This document shows, piece by piece, positions 34,551 through 43,808 of a stretch of 64,000 nt of DNA. A model generated the notes under the pieces. The model saw only the letters and a program-made list of their open reading frames with translations, did no database searches and had not been told where the DNA came from. Made by a program: the position numbers and the translations under genes. How positions within the stretch are numbered: position 1 is the stretch's first letter; each line of letters starts with the position of its first letter. Origin of the DNA: an uncultured Prevotella sp. (GTDB lineage Bacteria; Bacteroidota; Bacteroidia; Bacteroidales; Bacteroidaceae); contig CAMZBS010000001.1 in assembly GCA_947304695.1 (NCBI GenBank), forward strand, positions 46,175 to 110,174, written 5' to 3'.

Positions 34551-35678
34551 CTACCTGAGCAGGTGGTAAGTACCGCCTGCCAGCGGGCGCACCACGCCCT
34601 TCATCTCCAACTGGAAGAGCAGGGCTGTGAGCTGGCCGATGGGCAGGTTGCTCTTCACCGAGAGCTGGTTCAGCTGCAAATCGCCTACTTCACTGAGCAC
34701 ACTGACCACCGTCTGTTCCTCATCCGAAAGGTTGGGGAACAGATTTCGTTCTATACCTGCACTCTTGGCCTGGCGCAGTTGTGCGTCGGTTGTCCATCCC
34801 ATAGCCGTCACGAAGTCCTCAGCCGAGGTGATGAGCGAGGCCCCGTTGTCGCGAATCAGGTTGTTGCAGCCCTCCGAGTAGGGCGCACCCACCGCACCGG
34901 GGAAGGCAAACACCGAACGACCGTAGTCCTGGGCAATGCCACATGTGATGAGACCGCCGCCACGTGCAGCACTTTCTACCAGCAAGGTGGCGTCTGCCAT
35001 GCCGGCAACAATGCGGTTGCGCTTCACGAAGTTCAGCTTGTCGACCTTCGTCTCGGTCATGTATTCTGTCAGCAGTCCGCCCTGCTTGAGCATCTCGCAG
35101 GCCGTATCGCGATGACGTGGAGGGTACAGTTCGTCAAGACCGTGAGCCAGCACACCCACCGTCTCCATCCCACAAGCAAGCGCATTGCGGTGCGCAGCAA
35201 TGTCGATTCCATAGGCCAGTCCGCTCACAACAAGCGCATCGGGGCACAACTGGTGGAGTTCTTCCGTGAACCGCCGGACCAGATCCTGACCGTAGGCAGT
35301 GGCGTGTCGCGTGCCGACAATGCTCACAATGCGCTGCTGGTTCAGCTCAGCCGCACCCATGTAATAGAGCACAATGGGCGCATCGGCACACTCGGTGAGT
35401 CGTTGTGGATAGTCGTCTGTGCCTAAGCAGAGTGCTTTTACGTGGTGTTTCTCAAGGAAGTGGAGTTCCTGTTCAGCCCTGACAAGCGGCAGGCTCCAGT
35501 CCTGCAGCGAGGCCACCAAGCGGTCGCTGCACTCCGGCAGCACGTCACGCAAATCGGTACGGTGGTCGTAAACGGCCTTTCCTCCACCCAGCTCCTGATA
35601 GAGCCGCAGTGCGGTCTGGAAGTTAAAGCCCGTCATTCGCGTCAGGGCAATGGTGTAAAGAAGTTCTTCCTGCTCCAT
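34551..35678 (-). CDS. dprA: DNA-processing protein DprA
   Basis: The 375-residue protein loads RecA on single-stranded DNA during natural transformation; in non-transformable hosts its role is unclear. It has a SAM-like N-terminal part (LTRMTGFNFQTALRLYQEL), the Rossmann domain (SIVGTRHATAYGQ, VSGLAYGIDIAAHRNAL, VLAHGLDELYPPRH, EYMTETK), and a C-terminal winged helix (LSVKSNLPIGQLTALLFQLEMKG). The ATG at 35678 lies 1 base after the thioesterase stop; an extension to 35717 would overlap that gene. It is the last gene of a minus-strand block. Confidence 0.95.
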   Translation of the reverse strand: MEQEELLYTIALTRMTGFNFQTALRLYQELGGGKAVYDHRTDLRDVLPECSDRLVASLQDWSLPLVRAEQELHFLEKHHVKALCLGTDDYPQRLTECADAPIVLYYMGAAELNQQRIVSIVGTRHATAYGQDLVRRFTEELHQLCPDALVVSGLAYGIDIAAHRNALACGMETVGVLAHGLDELYPPRHRDTACEMLKQGGLLTEYMTETKVDKLNFVKRNRIVAGMADATLLVESAARGGGLITCGIAQDYGRSVFAFPGAVGAPYSEGCNNLIRDNGASLITSAEDFVTAMGWTTDAQLRQAKSAGIERNLFPNLSDEEQTVVSVLSEVGDLQLNQLSVKSNLPIGQLTALLFQLEMKGVVRPLAGGTYHLLR

Positions 35679-35679
35679 A

Positions 35680-36093
35680 TCAATTGTCTTGCTTACTGAT
35701 AAAACGCTGGAAAGCACGGTCGTAGTCGTCGCTGTTGGCTAAACGGCCGTTGACCAGGCACACCAGCTCAATCTTGCCACGGAAGCACAGCTGCTCGTCG
35801 CTGGCACGGTAGATGTCCTGATGGAACACATACTTGATGCCCTCCTTGGTCAGATTCAGTCTGGAAATGAACTCGTCGTCGGGTCTGAGCGGCACCTTGT
35901 ACTGTAGCTGCATGCGTGCCACAACGGCATCGACACCCTTCTGGTGCATCTCAGCGAAGCTCAACCCGCATTCCTTGAGAAACAGGTGTCGCGTGTGTTC
36001 GCAGTAGTGAATGTACTGAGCATTGTTCACAATGCCCTCGATGTCACACTCATAGTCACGCACTTCCATGCGCGTTTCGAATATGTATTCCAT
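35680..36093 (-). CDS. acyl-CoA thioesterase, 4HBT/hotdog family
   Basis: The 137-residue hotdog protein has the 4-hydroxybenzoyl-CoA thioesterase signature (RDYECDIEGIVNNAQYIHYCEHTRHLFL), with the usual catalytic Asp of this family replaced by the YECDIEG arrangement typical of YbgC/FadM-like enzymes. It hydrolyses acyl-CoA thioesters in the cytosol; chain length cannot be inferred. It is packed head to tail with DUF2851 (no gap) and dprA (1 base). Confidence 0.85.
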   Translation of the reverse strand: MEYIFETRMEVRDYECDIEGIVNNAQYIHYCEHTRHLFLKECGLSFAEMHQKGVDAVVARMQLQYKVPLRPDDEFISRLNLTKEGIKYVFHQDIYRASDEQLCFRGKIELVCLVNGRLANSDDYDRAFQRFISKQDN

Positions 36094-37398
36094 TTACTTT
36101 TCTCCTTTTTTCAAATATTCATAGCCAAAGCGACAGCGCAGACAGTCCTTCTTGTCGCAATATTCCTTCTTCAACTGGATGAGGGCCTGCGAGTCGCCGG
36201 CACTGCTTGCCTCCAGTCCGCATTCGGCCCACATGCGTACAATGTGGTTCTGTTCAGCCTTCAGCTGCTCCAGGAAATCGAAGGCACGGTCGCACCAGAC
36301 CTCCTTCTGGCGGTGGCGGCCCACAGCGAAGAGCACGGGAATGGCTGTGTTAATGAGCAGCAGACTGGCCGACGAGGCCGACAGCCGCTTCAGGCTCTTC
36401 CCGCTTTCGGCCCCGAAGACGTAGTGAGTCTGCCAATAAGGGGTGACCTGGGTCTGAAACAGCTCTTTCAGCTGGTCGATGGTCTCGCACTCCAGGAGCT
36501 GGCTCAGGCCCGTCTTGCGCTCATAATAGAGGTTGGCCAGCTGCGAGATGCGTATGTGGGGGAAGTTCTGGGGCCTCAGCCTGAGAAAACGCCAGAGGCT
36601 GTAGTCCATGGGCTGGAGCGAGAACTTATGGGCCAGATACTGGTACTCGTTGCTCAGCCGGGCAAAGTAGCCTTCCTGCAGGGCATCGGCCTGATGGCGC
36701 TGGGGCACGGCATTGATATTGAGCAGACCGGCCTGACCCATGAAGAGGGCCTCAATCTGGAACAAGTCGTCACGGTGTTTGCCCACCGCCTGCATGGGCA
36801 CATTCATAGCCCACTGTTCGAAGGCGTCGCCATTGATGCCGAAACCGAAGTTGCGTGCCAAGGTGACGAAGTAGGCATCCTCCCAACTTCCGTCCAAACG
36901 GCGGGCTCTTTCAGCGATGGCCACAGTCTTCTGTTCCAGCCGTTCCGTCTGAAGGGCGGCCAGCCAGGAGTGTACCATGAGCCGTGGAAGACCGGGAATG
37001 GCCTGATAGCAGGGCGGATAATGGTCGGTGCTGAGCAGGGCTTCATAGTTCTCACGCACCTGTCGGGGCACCTCTACGACCAACTGCGGCAGGTAGTGAC
37101 CCTCCTGTGTGAGTACGTCGGCATCAGCTTCGCCCACCACGTGAAGCACCACGTTGTTGTAGGCCGCATCGCGGTCGTGGTGATGGGCATACCAGTCGCT
37201 GCTGCGCTGGTGCAATTCTACGTTGCCCACCCACATGGTTCCACCTATCCTGACCTTGGCATTGAAGAAGTCGGGACCCTGGTCACGGCGGTTGTACAGC
37301 CCGGGGTCGATCACTTCGACCACCTTTCCGTCAGTCGTCAACAGCTCGCCGGGCGGCAGCATGCGGTGTTTCCACACATAGTGCAGCAGTTGTTCCAT
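36094..37398 (-). CDS. DUF2851 family protein
   Basis: The 434-residue cytosolic protein matches DUF2851: MEQLLHYVWKHRMLPPG, DPGLYNRRDQGPDFFNAKVRI, GNVELHQRSSDWYAHHHDRDAAYNNVVLHVV near the N-terminus, where the conserved Asp/Glu/His pattern is like that of a restriction-endonuclease-like PD-(D/E)XK core. The last 45 residues hold a CX20CX4CX2C cluster (CGLEA...CDKKDCLRC) that could bind zinc. Function is unknown. It lies within a block with S41 peptidase upstream and thioesterase/dprA downstream; DprA linkage would fit a nucleic-acid role but proves nothing. Confidence 0.85.
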   Translation of the reverse strand: MEQLLHYVWKHRMLPPGELLTTDGKVVEVIDPGLYNRRDQGPDFFNAKVRIGGTMWVGNVELHQRSSDWYAHHHDRDAAYNNVVLHVVGEADADVLTQEGHYLPQLVVEVPRQVRENYEALLSTDHYPPCYQAIPGLPRLMVHSWLAALQTERLEQKTVAIAERARRLDGSWEDAYFVTLARNFGFGINGDAFEQWAMNVPMQAVGKHRDDLFQIEALFMGQAGLLNINAVPQRHQADALQEGYFARLSNEYQYLAHKFSLQPMDYSLWRFLRLRPQNFPHIRISQLANLYYERKTGLSQLLECETIDQLKELFQTQVTPYWQTHYVFGAESGKSLKRLSASSASLLLINTAIPVLFAVGRHRQKEVWCDRAFDFLEQLKAEQNHIVRMWAECGLEASSAGDSQALIQLKKEYCDKKDCLRCRFGYEYLKKGEK

Positions 37399-37412
37399 GG
37401 CGGGTGTTGTGG

Positions 37413-38978
37413 TTACGGGTTCTTCAGCAGTTCCTCAAGACCTGTCTTGAAGATGTCGCTGTCGGCATTGATAATAGAAAAGTACTCGCTCATGTCCCAC
37501 AGGTCGCGGGCTATGAGGGCCTTTAGCTGCAGGCGCAGGAAGGGCATGGTGCGCTCGCGTTCGGCCTCGTCGCGGGGCTTGACCTTCTGTTTCTCGGCCT
37601 CTTTCCAAATGGCATCAATCAGCGACTGGGGCACTTCGTAGGCAGCCTTGTACTGCTGGAAGTCGGGATACTGCTTCTTCAATTGTTTACGGTTACGGTC
37701 AATGTAGCGCAGGTTCTCTGTGTTGATCACGCCCTTGGCCACCAGTTCGCGGTGGAACTGGGTGTAGCGCGTGGTGTCGAGCGGCACGAAGGCATCGGGC
37801 ATGATGCCGCCACCGCCGTAGACCGTGCGATGGCGCTTCAGCGTGTAGAACCGCAATGAGTCGGAGAAGTGTATCGAGTCCTTGTTGGTCAGCTCACCGT
37901 GCTTCAGGCGATTGGCCACGTCCATAGAATAGTCCTTCTGCTTGCCGTTCTCATAGGGCTTCTGGATGCAGCGGCCCGAGGGTGTGTAGTAATGGGAGAT
38001 GGTCAGACGTATCATGGAACCGTCGGGCAGGTCGATGGGACGCTGTACCAAGCCCTTGCCGAAGGTGCGCCTGCCGGCCACCACACCGCGGTCGTTGTCC
38101 TGGATGGCTCCAGTCACAATCTCAGCGGCCGAAGCCGTATATTCGTCGACCAGCACCGCCACAGGCATCTGGCTGAACTCGCCTTCGCGCTCAGCATGGT
38201 AGTCGTGGCGCGGCACGCTGCGTCCCTCGGTGTAGACGATGGGGTCGCCCTTGCTGAGAAACTCGCCTGCAATGTCGGCTGCTGCTTGCAGATAGCCGCC
38301 GCCGTTGCCCTGCAGGTCGAGCACCAGACGGTTCATTCCCTGAGCCTTCAGGCTGTGCAAGGCCTCCATCATCTCGTCGTAGGTGGTGGCACCGAAGTTG
38401 CCAATGCGCACATATCCCACTCCGGGCTGCACCATGTAGGCGGCATCGACGCTCTTCACGGGAATCTTGTCGCGCACAACCTTGAACTGCAGGCGGTCCT
38501 TGATGCCTGGACGAATCACGCCCAGACGGGCCGTCGTGCCCTTAGGACCGCGCAGACGGCCCATGATGTCCTCACGGCTCATCTTCACACCGGCAATAGC
38601 CGTGTCGTTCACGCTCACAATGCGGTCGCCAGCCAGGATGCCAGCCTTCTCCGACGGGCCCTTGGTAATGGTCTGGATGACCACGAGCGTGTCCTCCATC
38701 ATATTGAACTGGATGCCCACTCCCTCAAACGAACCCTGCAACGGCTCGTTCATCTTCTTCACCTCCTTCGGTGTGCTGTAGCTGCTGTGGGGGTCCAGTT
38801 TCTCGAGCATGCCACGGATGGCGTCCTCCACCAGCTTCCGCTCGTCGACACTGTCCACGTAGAGTCGCACCACTGCAGCCTCAGCCATTGAGAGTTTCTC
38901 CAGCTGTGCCCTTGTCTGTGCGCCAGCTGGAACACCTGCAAGCAGCATCATGGCTGCCCCAATAATTTGTCTTTTCAT
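37413..38978 (-). CDS. S41 carboxy-terminal processing peptidase (CTP/Prc-like)
   Basis: The 521-residue periplasmic protease has a signal peptide (AAMMLLAGVPAGAQ), a substrate-binding PDZ domain (about 82-170: GVGIQFNMMEDTLVVIQTI, AGILAGDRIVSVND), and the S41 core with catalytic Ser283 in YTASAAEI and Lys308 in RRTFGKGLVQ. A C-terminal helical extension (400-521) is longer than in E. coli Prc-like CtpA forms and common in Bacteroidales. It presumably trims C-termini of envelope proteins. The upstream region (38979-39342) holds a -7 box and a repeat array. Confidence 0.92.
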   Translation of the reverse strand: MKRQIIGAAMMLLAGVPAGAQTRAQLEKLSMAEAAVVRLYVDSVDERKLVEDAIRGMLEKLDPHSSYSTPKEVKKMNEPLQGSFEGVGIQFNMMEDTLVVIQTITKGPSEKAGILAGDRIVSVNDTAIAGVKMSREDIMGRLRGPKGTTARLGVIRPGIKDRLQFKVVRDKIPVKSVDAAYMVQPGVGYVRIGNFGATTYDEMMEALHSLKAQGMNRLVLDLQGNGGGYLQAAADIAGEFLSKGDPIVYTEGRSVPRHDYHAEREGEFSQMPVAVLVDEYTASAAEIVTGAIQDNDRGVVAGRRTFGKGLVQRPIDLPDGSMIRLTISHYYTPSGRCIQKPYENGKQKDYSMDVANRLKHGELTNKDSIHFSDSLRFYTLKRHRTVYGGGGIMPDAFVPLDTTRYTQFHRELVAKGVINTENLRYIDRNRKQLKKQYPDFQQYKAAYEVPQSLIDAIWKEAEKQKVKPRDEAERERTMPFLRLQLKALIARDLWDMSEYFSIINADSDIFKTGLEELLKNP

Positions 38979-39001
38979 AGGAAAATGATAAGTTTTGGCT
39001 G

Positions 39002-39009
39002 CAAAGATA
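39002..39009 (-). promoter_or_regulatory. -7 box for the S41 peptidase gene
   Basis: TATCTTTG on the minus strand, 24 bases from the ATG at 38978; no -33 match at the right distance. Confidence 0.45.
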
Positions 39010-39116
39010 GGGAAAAAAAATCAAACTGCCACAGGATAGGCTAAAGAATTACGCCACACTAGGATTTGTGCATATCCATGCACTTTGCCCATGCCCGTTC
39101 CACCGCCTTTCAACCA

Positions 39117-39210
39117 AGGCTCAGTAAGCTCGCAACAGAGCCTCAGTTAGCTCACAACAGAGCCTCAATTGTGACGCAACCAAGCCTCTGCTGCAAACCA
39201 CTAAGAATCA
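39117..39210. repeat. 22-bp phased palindromic array, copy 4
   Basis: Motif copies at 39117, 39139, 39161 and 39183, again 22 bases apart, with GAATCA at 39205. Here only the first copy is inverted relative to the next, so one weak hairpin forms. Unlike the others this array lies between divergent genes (S41 peptidase and gluQ), upstream of both, where a terminator would not be expected. Confidence 0.8.
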
Positions 39211-39308
39211 AGATGTTACACAAACGGTGAATATGCATTTTCATGCGGACATGCAAAACGCATACACTATTTATCTGAGAAAAAGACGGGATTCTCACTG
39301 AAAAAAAG

Positions 39309-39316
39309 TAATTTTG
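39309..39316 (+). promoter_or_regulatory. -7 box for gluQ
   Basis: TAATTTTG, 27 bases before the ATG at 39343. Confidence 0.45.
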
Positions 39317-39342
39317 CACAGCAAAAATCAAATCATCGCACC

Positions 39343-40230
39343 ATGACGATAGGACGATTCGCACCCTCGCCCACCGGGCGGATGCATTTGGGCAACGTGT
39401 TCAGCGCACTGCTGTCGTGGCTGTCGGCCCGCAGCAAGGGCGGACAGTGGCTGCTGCGCATTGAGGACATTGACCCTGCACGCTCCCGCCAGCAGTGGGC
39501 CGACCTGCTGATGGCCGACCTGGAGTGGCTGGGACTTGAGTGGGACGGGCAGCCCGTGTACCAGAGTCAGCGCTCCGACATCTATCAGCAATACTTCGAC
39601 CAGCTACGCAGCCTGCAGCTGACCTACCCCTGCTACTGCACCCGGGCCGACATCCTGGCCACGCAGGCCCCCCATGAGAGCGACGGCCGCGTGGTCTATC
39701 AAGGCACCTGCCGCCATCTGCCGCCGCAGCCAGGCCGCCAGGGAGCCACACGACTGGTGGTGCCCGACCGCGAGATGGCCTTCACCGACGGCCACTATGG
39801 CCACCAGTCGGTGAACCTGGCACAGCACGTGGGCGACTTCATCATCCGTCGCAAGGACGGCGCGTGGGCCTACCAGCTGGCCGTGGTGGTTGACGATGCC
39901 CTCATGGGCGTCAACGAAGTGGTGCGGGGCCGCGACCTTCTCCTCTCTTCTCCCCAGCAGATGTATGTCGCCAGCCTTTTAGGCTTCCCCTCACCGCGTT
40001 TCATCCACCTCCCCCTGCTCTGCAACCAGTGCGGCCAACGGCTTTCCAAGCGCGACCAGAGTCTTGACATGGAGCAGCTGCGCAACCGCTATACCGCCCC
40101 AGAACTCATCGGCCTTCTGGCCCATTTGGCCGGACAGCAGCCACAACCCACACCTGTCACTCCCACTGCCCTTGCCCAGTCGTTCGACTGGGAGAAGGTG
40201 CCGCGAGAGGACATCACTGTGAACTTATAG
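39343..40230 (+). CDS. gluQ: glutamyl-Q tRNA(Asp) synthetase
   Basis: The 295-residue protein is a truncated GluRS paralogue that attaches glutamate to queuosine at position 34 of tRNA-Asp. It keeps the catalytic core (RFAPSPTGRMHLGNV in place of HIGH; RLSKRDQS in place of KMSKS) and lacks the anticodon-binding domain. The Cys-Tyr-Cys block YPCYCTRADIL fits a zinc site. It is convergent with parE with a 46-base gap that contains only a short imperfect hairpin around CCAACGGGAAC. Confidence 0.93.
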   Translation: MTIGRFAPSPTGRMHLGNVFSALLSWLSARSKGGQWLLRIEDIDPARSRQQWADLLMADLEWLGLEWDGQPVYQSQRSDIYQQYFDQLRSLQLTYPCYCTRADILATQAPHESDGRVVYQGTCRHLPPQPGRQGATRLVVPDREMAFTDGHYGHQSVNLAQHVGDFIIRRKDGAWAYQLAVVVDDALMGVNEVVRGRDLLLSSPQQMYVASLLGFPSPRFIHLPLLCNQCGQRLSKRDQSLDMEQLRNRYTAPELIGLLAHLAGQQPQPTPVTPTALAQSFDWEKVPREDITVNL

Positions 40231-40276
40231 AAAGATTTACGTTGCCACCCTTTCTGTTCCAACGGGAACAATTGTA

Positions 40277-42274
40277 TCAGTCGTAGACTTCTTCTTCAGG
40301 GCGGTCTTCTTCAATGACCAGGTTGTCGATGATGAAGTTCTGGCGCTCCATGGTATTTTTGCCCATGTAGTACTCCAAGAGCTTCTGCACCTGATCGGTC
40401 TTGTGAAGCGTGACCTGCTCCAGGCGGATGTCGGGACCGATGAAGCCGGCAAACTCCTCGGGACTGATCTCACCCAAGCCTTTGAAACGGGTGATCTCAG
40501 GGTCGGGACCCAGTTCGCTGATAGCTTTCTGGCGCTCCTCGTCGCTGTAGCAATAGCGCGTGATGAAGTCGCTCTTCTTTTCGCTGCGGGCTTTGGCATC
40601 GGCTTCGGCCACCACATCCTTCTTGCGAATCTTGTTGCGACGGTTGCGAACGCGGAAGAGCGGTGTCTGAAGCACATAGACATGTCCCTTGCGGATGAGT
40701 TCCGGGAAGAACTGAAGGAAGAAGGTGATGATCAGCAGGCGGATGTGCATGCCGTCGACATCGGCATCCGTTGCCACAATCACCTTATTATATCTTAGCG
40801 TGTCGAGACCCTCCTCAATATCGAGGGCTGCCTGCAGCAGGTTGAACTCCTCGTTCTCATAGACCACCTTCTTGGTCAGTCCGAACGAGTTGAGGGGCTT
40901 TCCTCGCAGGGAAAAGACGGCCTGCGTGTTGACATCGCGGCTCTTGGTAATGCTTCCACTGGCCGAATCGCCCTCGGTAATGAAGATGCACGACTCTTCC
41001 TTGCGGTCGTCCTTCACGTCGCTGTAGTGAATACGGCAGTCGCGAAGCTTGCGGTTGTGCAGGTTGGCCTTCTTTGCACGCTCACGTGCCAGCTTCGTTA
41101 CTCCGGCCATGGCCTTGCGCTCCTTCTCGCTCTCCTGAATCTTCTGCAGCATCACCTCAGCCGTGTCGGGGTTCTTGTGCAGGTAGTTGTCCACCTCGGT
41201 CTTGATGAAGTCGCCCACGTATTTGTTGATGGAAGGCGGTGCCGGATGGTCGGCATCGACCTGTGTAGGCATGGGAGCCATGGTGAGCGAGCCCAGCTTG
41301 ATCTTTGTCTGGCTCTCAAACATGGGTTCCTCTACGTTCAGGGCGATGGCAGCTACCAGTCCGGTTCGTATGTCAACATACTCAAAATTCTTCTGGAAGA
41401 ACTCCTTGATGGTCTTGGCAATGTGCTCCTTGAAGGCACTCTGATGGGTACCGCCCTGCGTGGTGTGCTGTCCGTTGACAAACGAATAGTATTCTTCGCC
41501 GTACTGGTTGGCATGGGTAAAGGCAATCTCAATGTCCTCGCCCTGCAGGTGAATGATGGGATACAGCGAATCGCTGGTCATACGGTCCTTCAGCAAGTCC
41601 TCCAAACCGTGGCGCGACAGGATGCGTCGTCCGTTATACATGATGGCCAGGCCCGTGTTCAGATAGGTGTAGTTGCGCAGCATGTTCTCCACAATGTCGT
41701 CATGGAACGAGTAGTGCAGGAACAGCGAATCGTCGGGTTCGAAGAAGATGTAGGTGCCGTTCTCGTCCTGGGTGTCCTCCGTGACATCGCTGATAAGCTT
41801 GCCTTTCTCGAACGATGCACGCCGCACCTTGCCGTCGCGGAAGCTGGCCACCTCGAAATGGGTGCTCAGGGCGTTGACTGCCTTCACGCCCACACCGTTC
41901 AGACCAATGCTCTTCTTGAAAGCTTTTGAGTCGTACTTGCCGCCCGTGTTGAGCACTGAGACGGCTTCAATCATCTTGCCTTGCGGAATGCCACGGCCAT
42001 AGTCGCGCACGGAGACACGCAGATTGTCGTCGACATTCACCTCAATGCGGTCGCCAGATTTCATCTTAAACTCGTCGATGGAGTTGTCGATGACCTCTTT
42101 CAGCAGCACATAGATGCCATCTTCAGCCAGCTGTCCGTCGCCCAGTCGGCCGATATACATGCCTGGGCGCAGTCGGATGTGTTCCGTACCGGTCAGTGTG
42201 CGTATGTTCTCATCACCATAATCCGGAGTTACCACACCCTCTGTTGTCTTGCTCAAATCCTCTTCCATATTCAC
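40277..42274 (-). CDS. parE: DNA topoisomerase IV subunit B
   Basis: The 665-residue type IIA ATPase subunit decatenates chromosomes with ParC. Features in order: GHKL ATPase ([46 protein letters not shown]), transducer with QTTHQGGTH-like [13 protein letters not shown], and Toprim ([37 protein letters not shown]). It lacks the long insert typical of GyrB in this phylum, and Bacteroidetes annotate this short form as ParE. parC is not adjacent within the window. Alternative start MEEDL at 42268. Confidence 0.93.
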   Translation of the reverse strand: MNMEEDLSKTTEGVVTPDYGDENIRTLTGTEHIRLRPGMYIGRLGDGQLAEDGIYVLLKEVIDNSIDEFKMKSGDRIEVNVDDNLRVSVRDYGRGIPQGKMIEAVSVLNTGGKYDSKAFKKSIGLNGVGVKAVNALSTHFEVASFRDGKVRRASFEKGKLISDVTEDTQDENGTYIFFEPDDSLFLHYSFHDDIVENMLRNYTYLNTGLAIMYNGRRILSRHGLEDLLKDRMTSDSLYPIIHLQGEDIEIAFTHANQYGEEYYSFVNGQHTTQGGTHQSAFKEHIAKTIKEFFQKNFEYVDIRTGLVAAIALNVEEPMFESQTKIKLGSLTMAPMPTQVDADHPAPPSINKYVGDFIKTEVDNYLHKNPDTAEVMLQKIQESEKERKAMAGVTKLARERAKKANLHNRKLRDCRIHYSDVKDDRKEESCIFITEGDSASGSITKSRDVNTQAVFSLRGKPLNSFGLTKKVVYENEEFNLLQAALDIEEGLDTLRYNKVIVATDADVDGMHIRLLIITFFLQFFPELIRKGHVYVLQTPLFRVRNRRNKIRKKDVVAEADAKARSEKKSDFITRYCYSDEERQKAISELGPDPEITRFKGLGEISPEEFAGFIGPDIRLEQVTLHKTDQVQKLLEYYMGKNTMERQNFIIDNLVIEEDRPEEEVYD

Positions 42275-42316
42275 TTGGTCAGTCTTGTCGTTTCTTCAGA
42301 CACCCTTCCTGTTCGC

Positions 42317-43474
42317 TTAGGGAATTAGGGCTTTCTTGTAGCAGCGGCGACGCTTGTGCTGTTCGTTCTCCAAGTACTGCCACTGTGCCTGCACGGCAGT
42401 GTTGCTCTCCATGTGTACATGGGTCTCACCCCACTTGAAGCCGTACTTCTGGTAAATGGGAATGAGGTGGTAGAAGAGCAGCGCGTTGGCTCCCTTGGGG
42501 CGGTATTCAGGCAGCACGCCCACCAGCAAGCAGTCTACAATGTCGGTCTTCTTCATGTAAAGTGCCCTGAACAGATGCCACCATCCGAACGGCAACAGCC
42601 GTCCCTTATGGCACTTCTGCAATGCTTTGGTCAGTGAAGGGATGCTGATGCCCACACCCACCACTTTATGGTCGGGCGTGTTCCAGTCTTCGATGACGCA
42701 CAGCATGTCCATTGAGAAGAACTTGAAGTATTCCTTCACGTAAGTATCAATCTGGCGGTCGGTCATCTGTGAGTAGCCATACAGGTCGCCGAAGGTTTTG
42801 TTCACCACCTCCAGCACCTTACGTCCGTAGCCGTCAGGCCCGAACACCTGGCTGCGCTTCAGCTTCGGACAGTGCAGGTTGTAGCGCTTCTCAACCATCT
42901 GTGCCACCTTCGAGAACTTCTCAGGCATGTCACCCTTGGGCACGAAAGCCTTGTACTCCACGTAGTCATTGTCCTTCTCATAGCCCGCCATCTGCTCCAT
43001 GTGCTTCGGATAGTAAGGATAGTTGTAGATGGTTGCCATGGTACCAAGCTGGTCGAAGCCCTTGATGAGCATGCCCTCAGGATCCATGTCGGTGAATCCC
43101 AGCGGACCGATAATCTCCTTCATACCCTTCTCCCGGCCCCAGTCCTCAACGGCCTTGAGCAAGGCTGTCGACACTTCCAGGTCGTCGATGAAGTCAATCC
43201 AGCCGAAGCGCACGCATGGCCGCTTCCATTGTTCATTGTAGCGGTGGTTGATGATGGCTGCCACACGGCCTGCCACACGACCATCCTTATATGCCAGGAA
43301 AAACTCTGACTCGCAAAATTCGAAGGCAGGATTCTTGTCGCTGCTCAGTGTGTTCAGTTCGTCACTGTACAGGTTTGGGGCATCGAACTCGTTGCCCTCA
43401 TATAAGTCGTAATGAAACTCGATGAACGTTTTCAGGTCATGCTTGCTGACCACTTTCTTGATTTCTACTGCCAT
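42317..43474 (-). CDS. GNAT-fold protein, putative N-acyltransferase
   Basis: The 385-residue cytosolic protein belongs to a Bacteroidetes family with a GNAT (acyl-CoA N-acyltransferase) fold: the N-terminal half shows FFLAYKDGRVAGRVAAIINHRYNE and RFGWIDFIDD, typical beta4-beta5 elements, and the C-terminal half LVGVLPEYRPKGANALLFYHLIPIY a pyrophosphate-loop-like segment followed by WGETHVHMESN. It may be a tandem-GNAT protein. No substrate can be assigned. Its own -7 box (TAACTTTG) lies at 43506-43513; parE follows 42 bases downstream and may be cotranscribed. Confidence 0.75.
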   Translation of the reverse strand: MAVEIKKVVSKHDLKTFIEFHYDLYEGNEFDAPNLYSDELNTLSSDKNPAFEFCESEFFLAYKDGRVAGRVAAIINHRYNEQWKRPCVRFGWIDFIDDLEVSTALLKAVEDWGREKGMKEIIGPLGFTDMDPEGMLIKGFDQLGTMATIYNYPYYPKHMEQMAGYEKDNDYVEYKAFVPKGDMPEKFSKVAQMVEKRYNLHCPKLKRSQVFGPDGYGRKVLEVVNKTFGDLYGYSQMTDRQIDTYVKEYFKFFSMDMLCVIEDWNTPDHKVVGVGISIPSLTKALQKCHKGRLLPFGWWHLFRALYMKKTDIVDCLLVGVLPEYRPKGANALLFYHLIPIYQKYGFKWGETHVHMESNTAVQAQWQYLENEQHKRRRCYKKALIP

Positions 43475-43505
43475 GCTTTTTTTCGTCTTTATGAATAAAA
43501 TCGTA

Positions 43506-43513
43506 CAAAGTTA
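43506..43513 (-). promoter_or_regulatory. -7 box for the GNAT gene
   Basis: TAACTTTG on the minus strand, 32 bases upstream of the ATG at 43474. The 334-base divergent gap 43475-43808 otherwise holds AT-rich DNA, a lone AGCCTCAGAA relic at 43531 and the ompA promoter. Confidence 0.45.
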
Positions 43514-43716
43514 GCATTTTTTTGTTAGAAAGCCTCAGAAAAATTCGTTTTTTTGGACTATTAAACTTAATTTTGCAAACAGAATACCACTCCCACCAAC
43601 CCCCTGCTTCTGAGCCACATTCGTGTTGCTTGAAAACTGAAAAGGCGGACTAAGGGCCCGAAAAATACTACAAATTGCTGATTTTGAGACTTTTTTGAAA
43701 CAAAAAAACATATTTT

Positions 43717-43750
43717 TTTGCATTAAGTTACAAAATTATTTGTATCTTTG
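43717..43750 (+). promoter_or_regulatory. promoter of the OmpA-family gene
   Basis: TTTG at 43717-43720 and TATCTTTG at 43743-43750 (22-base spacer), in AT-rich DNA, about 59 bases before the ATG at 43809. The long A/T-rich leader fits a strongly expressed outer membrane protein. Confidence 0.65.
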
Positions 43751-43808
43751 CAGCCACAACCTAACAGCAAAACAATATTTGATCAAATAAAAAACAAACT
43801 CTAGAGTA

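Noticed and set aside
35944..37641. 565-codon plus-strand open frame opposite thioesterase, DUF2851 and S41 genes
   Set aside because: It is antisense to two well supported genes; open antisense frames are expected with this GC-rich codon use, and its product has no protein-family character.
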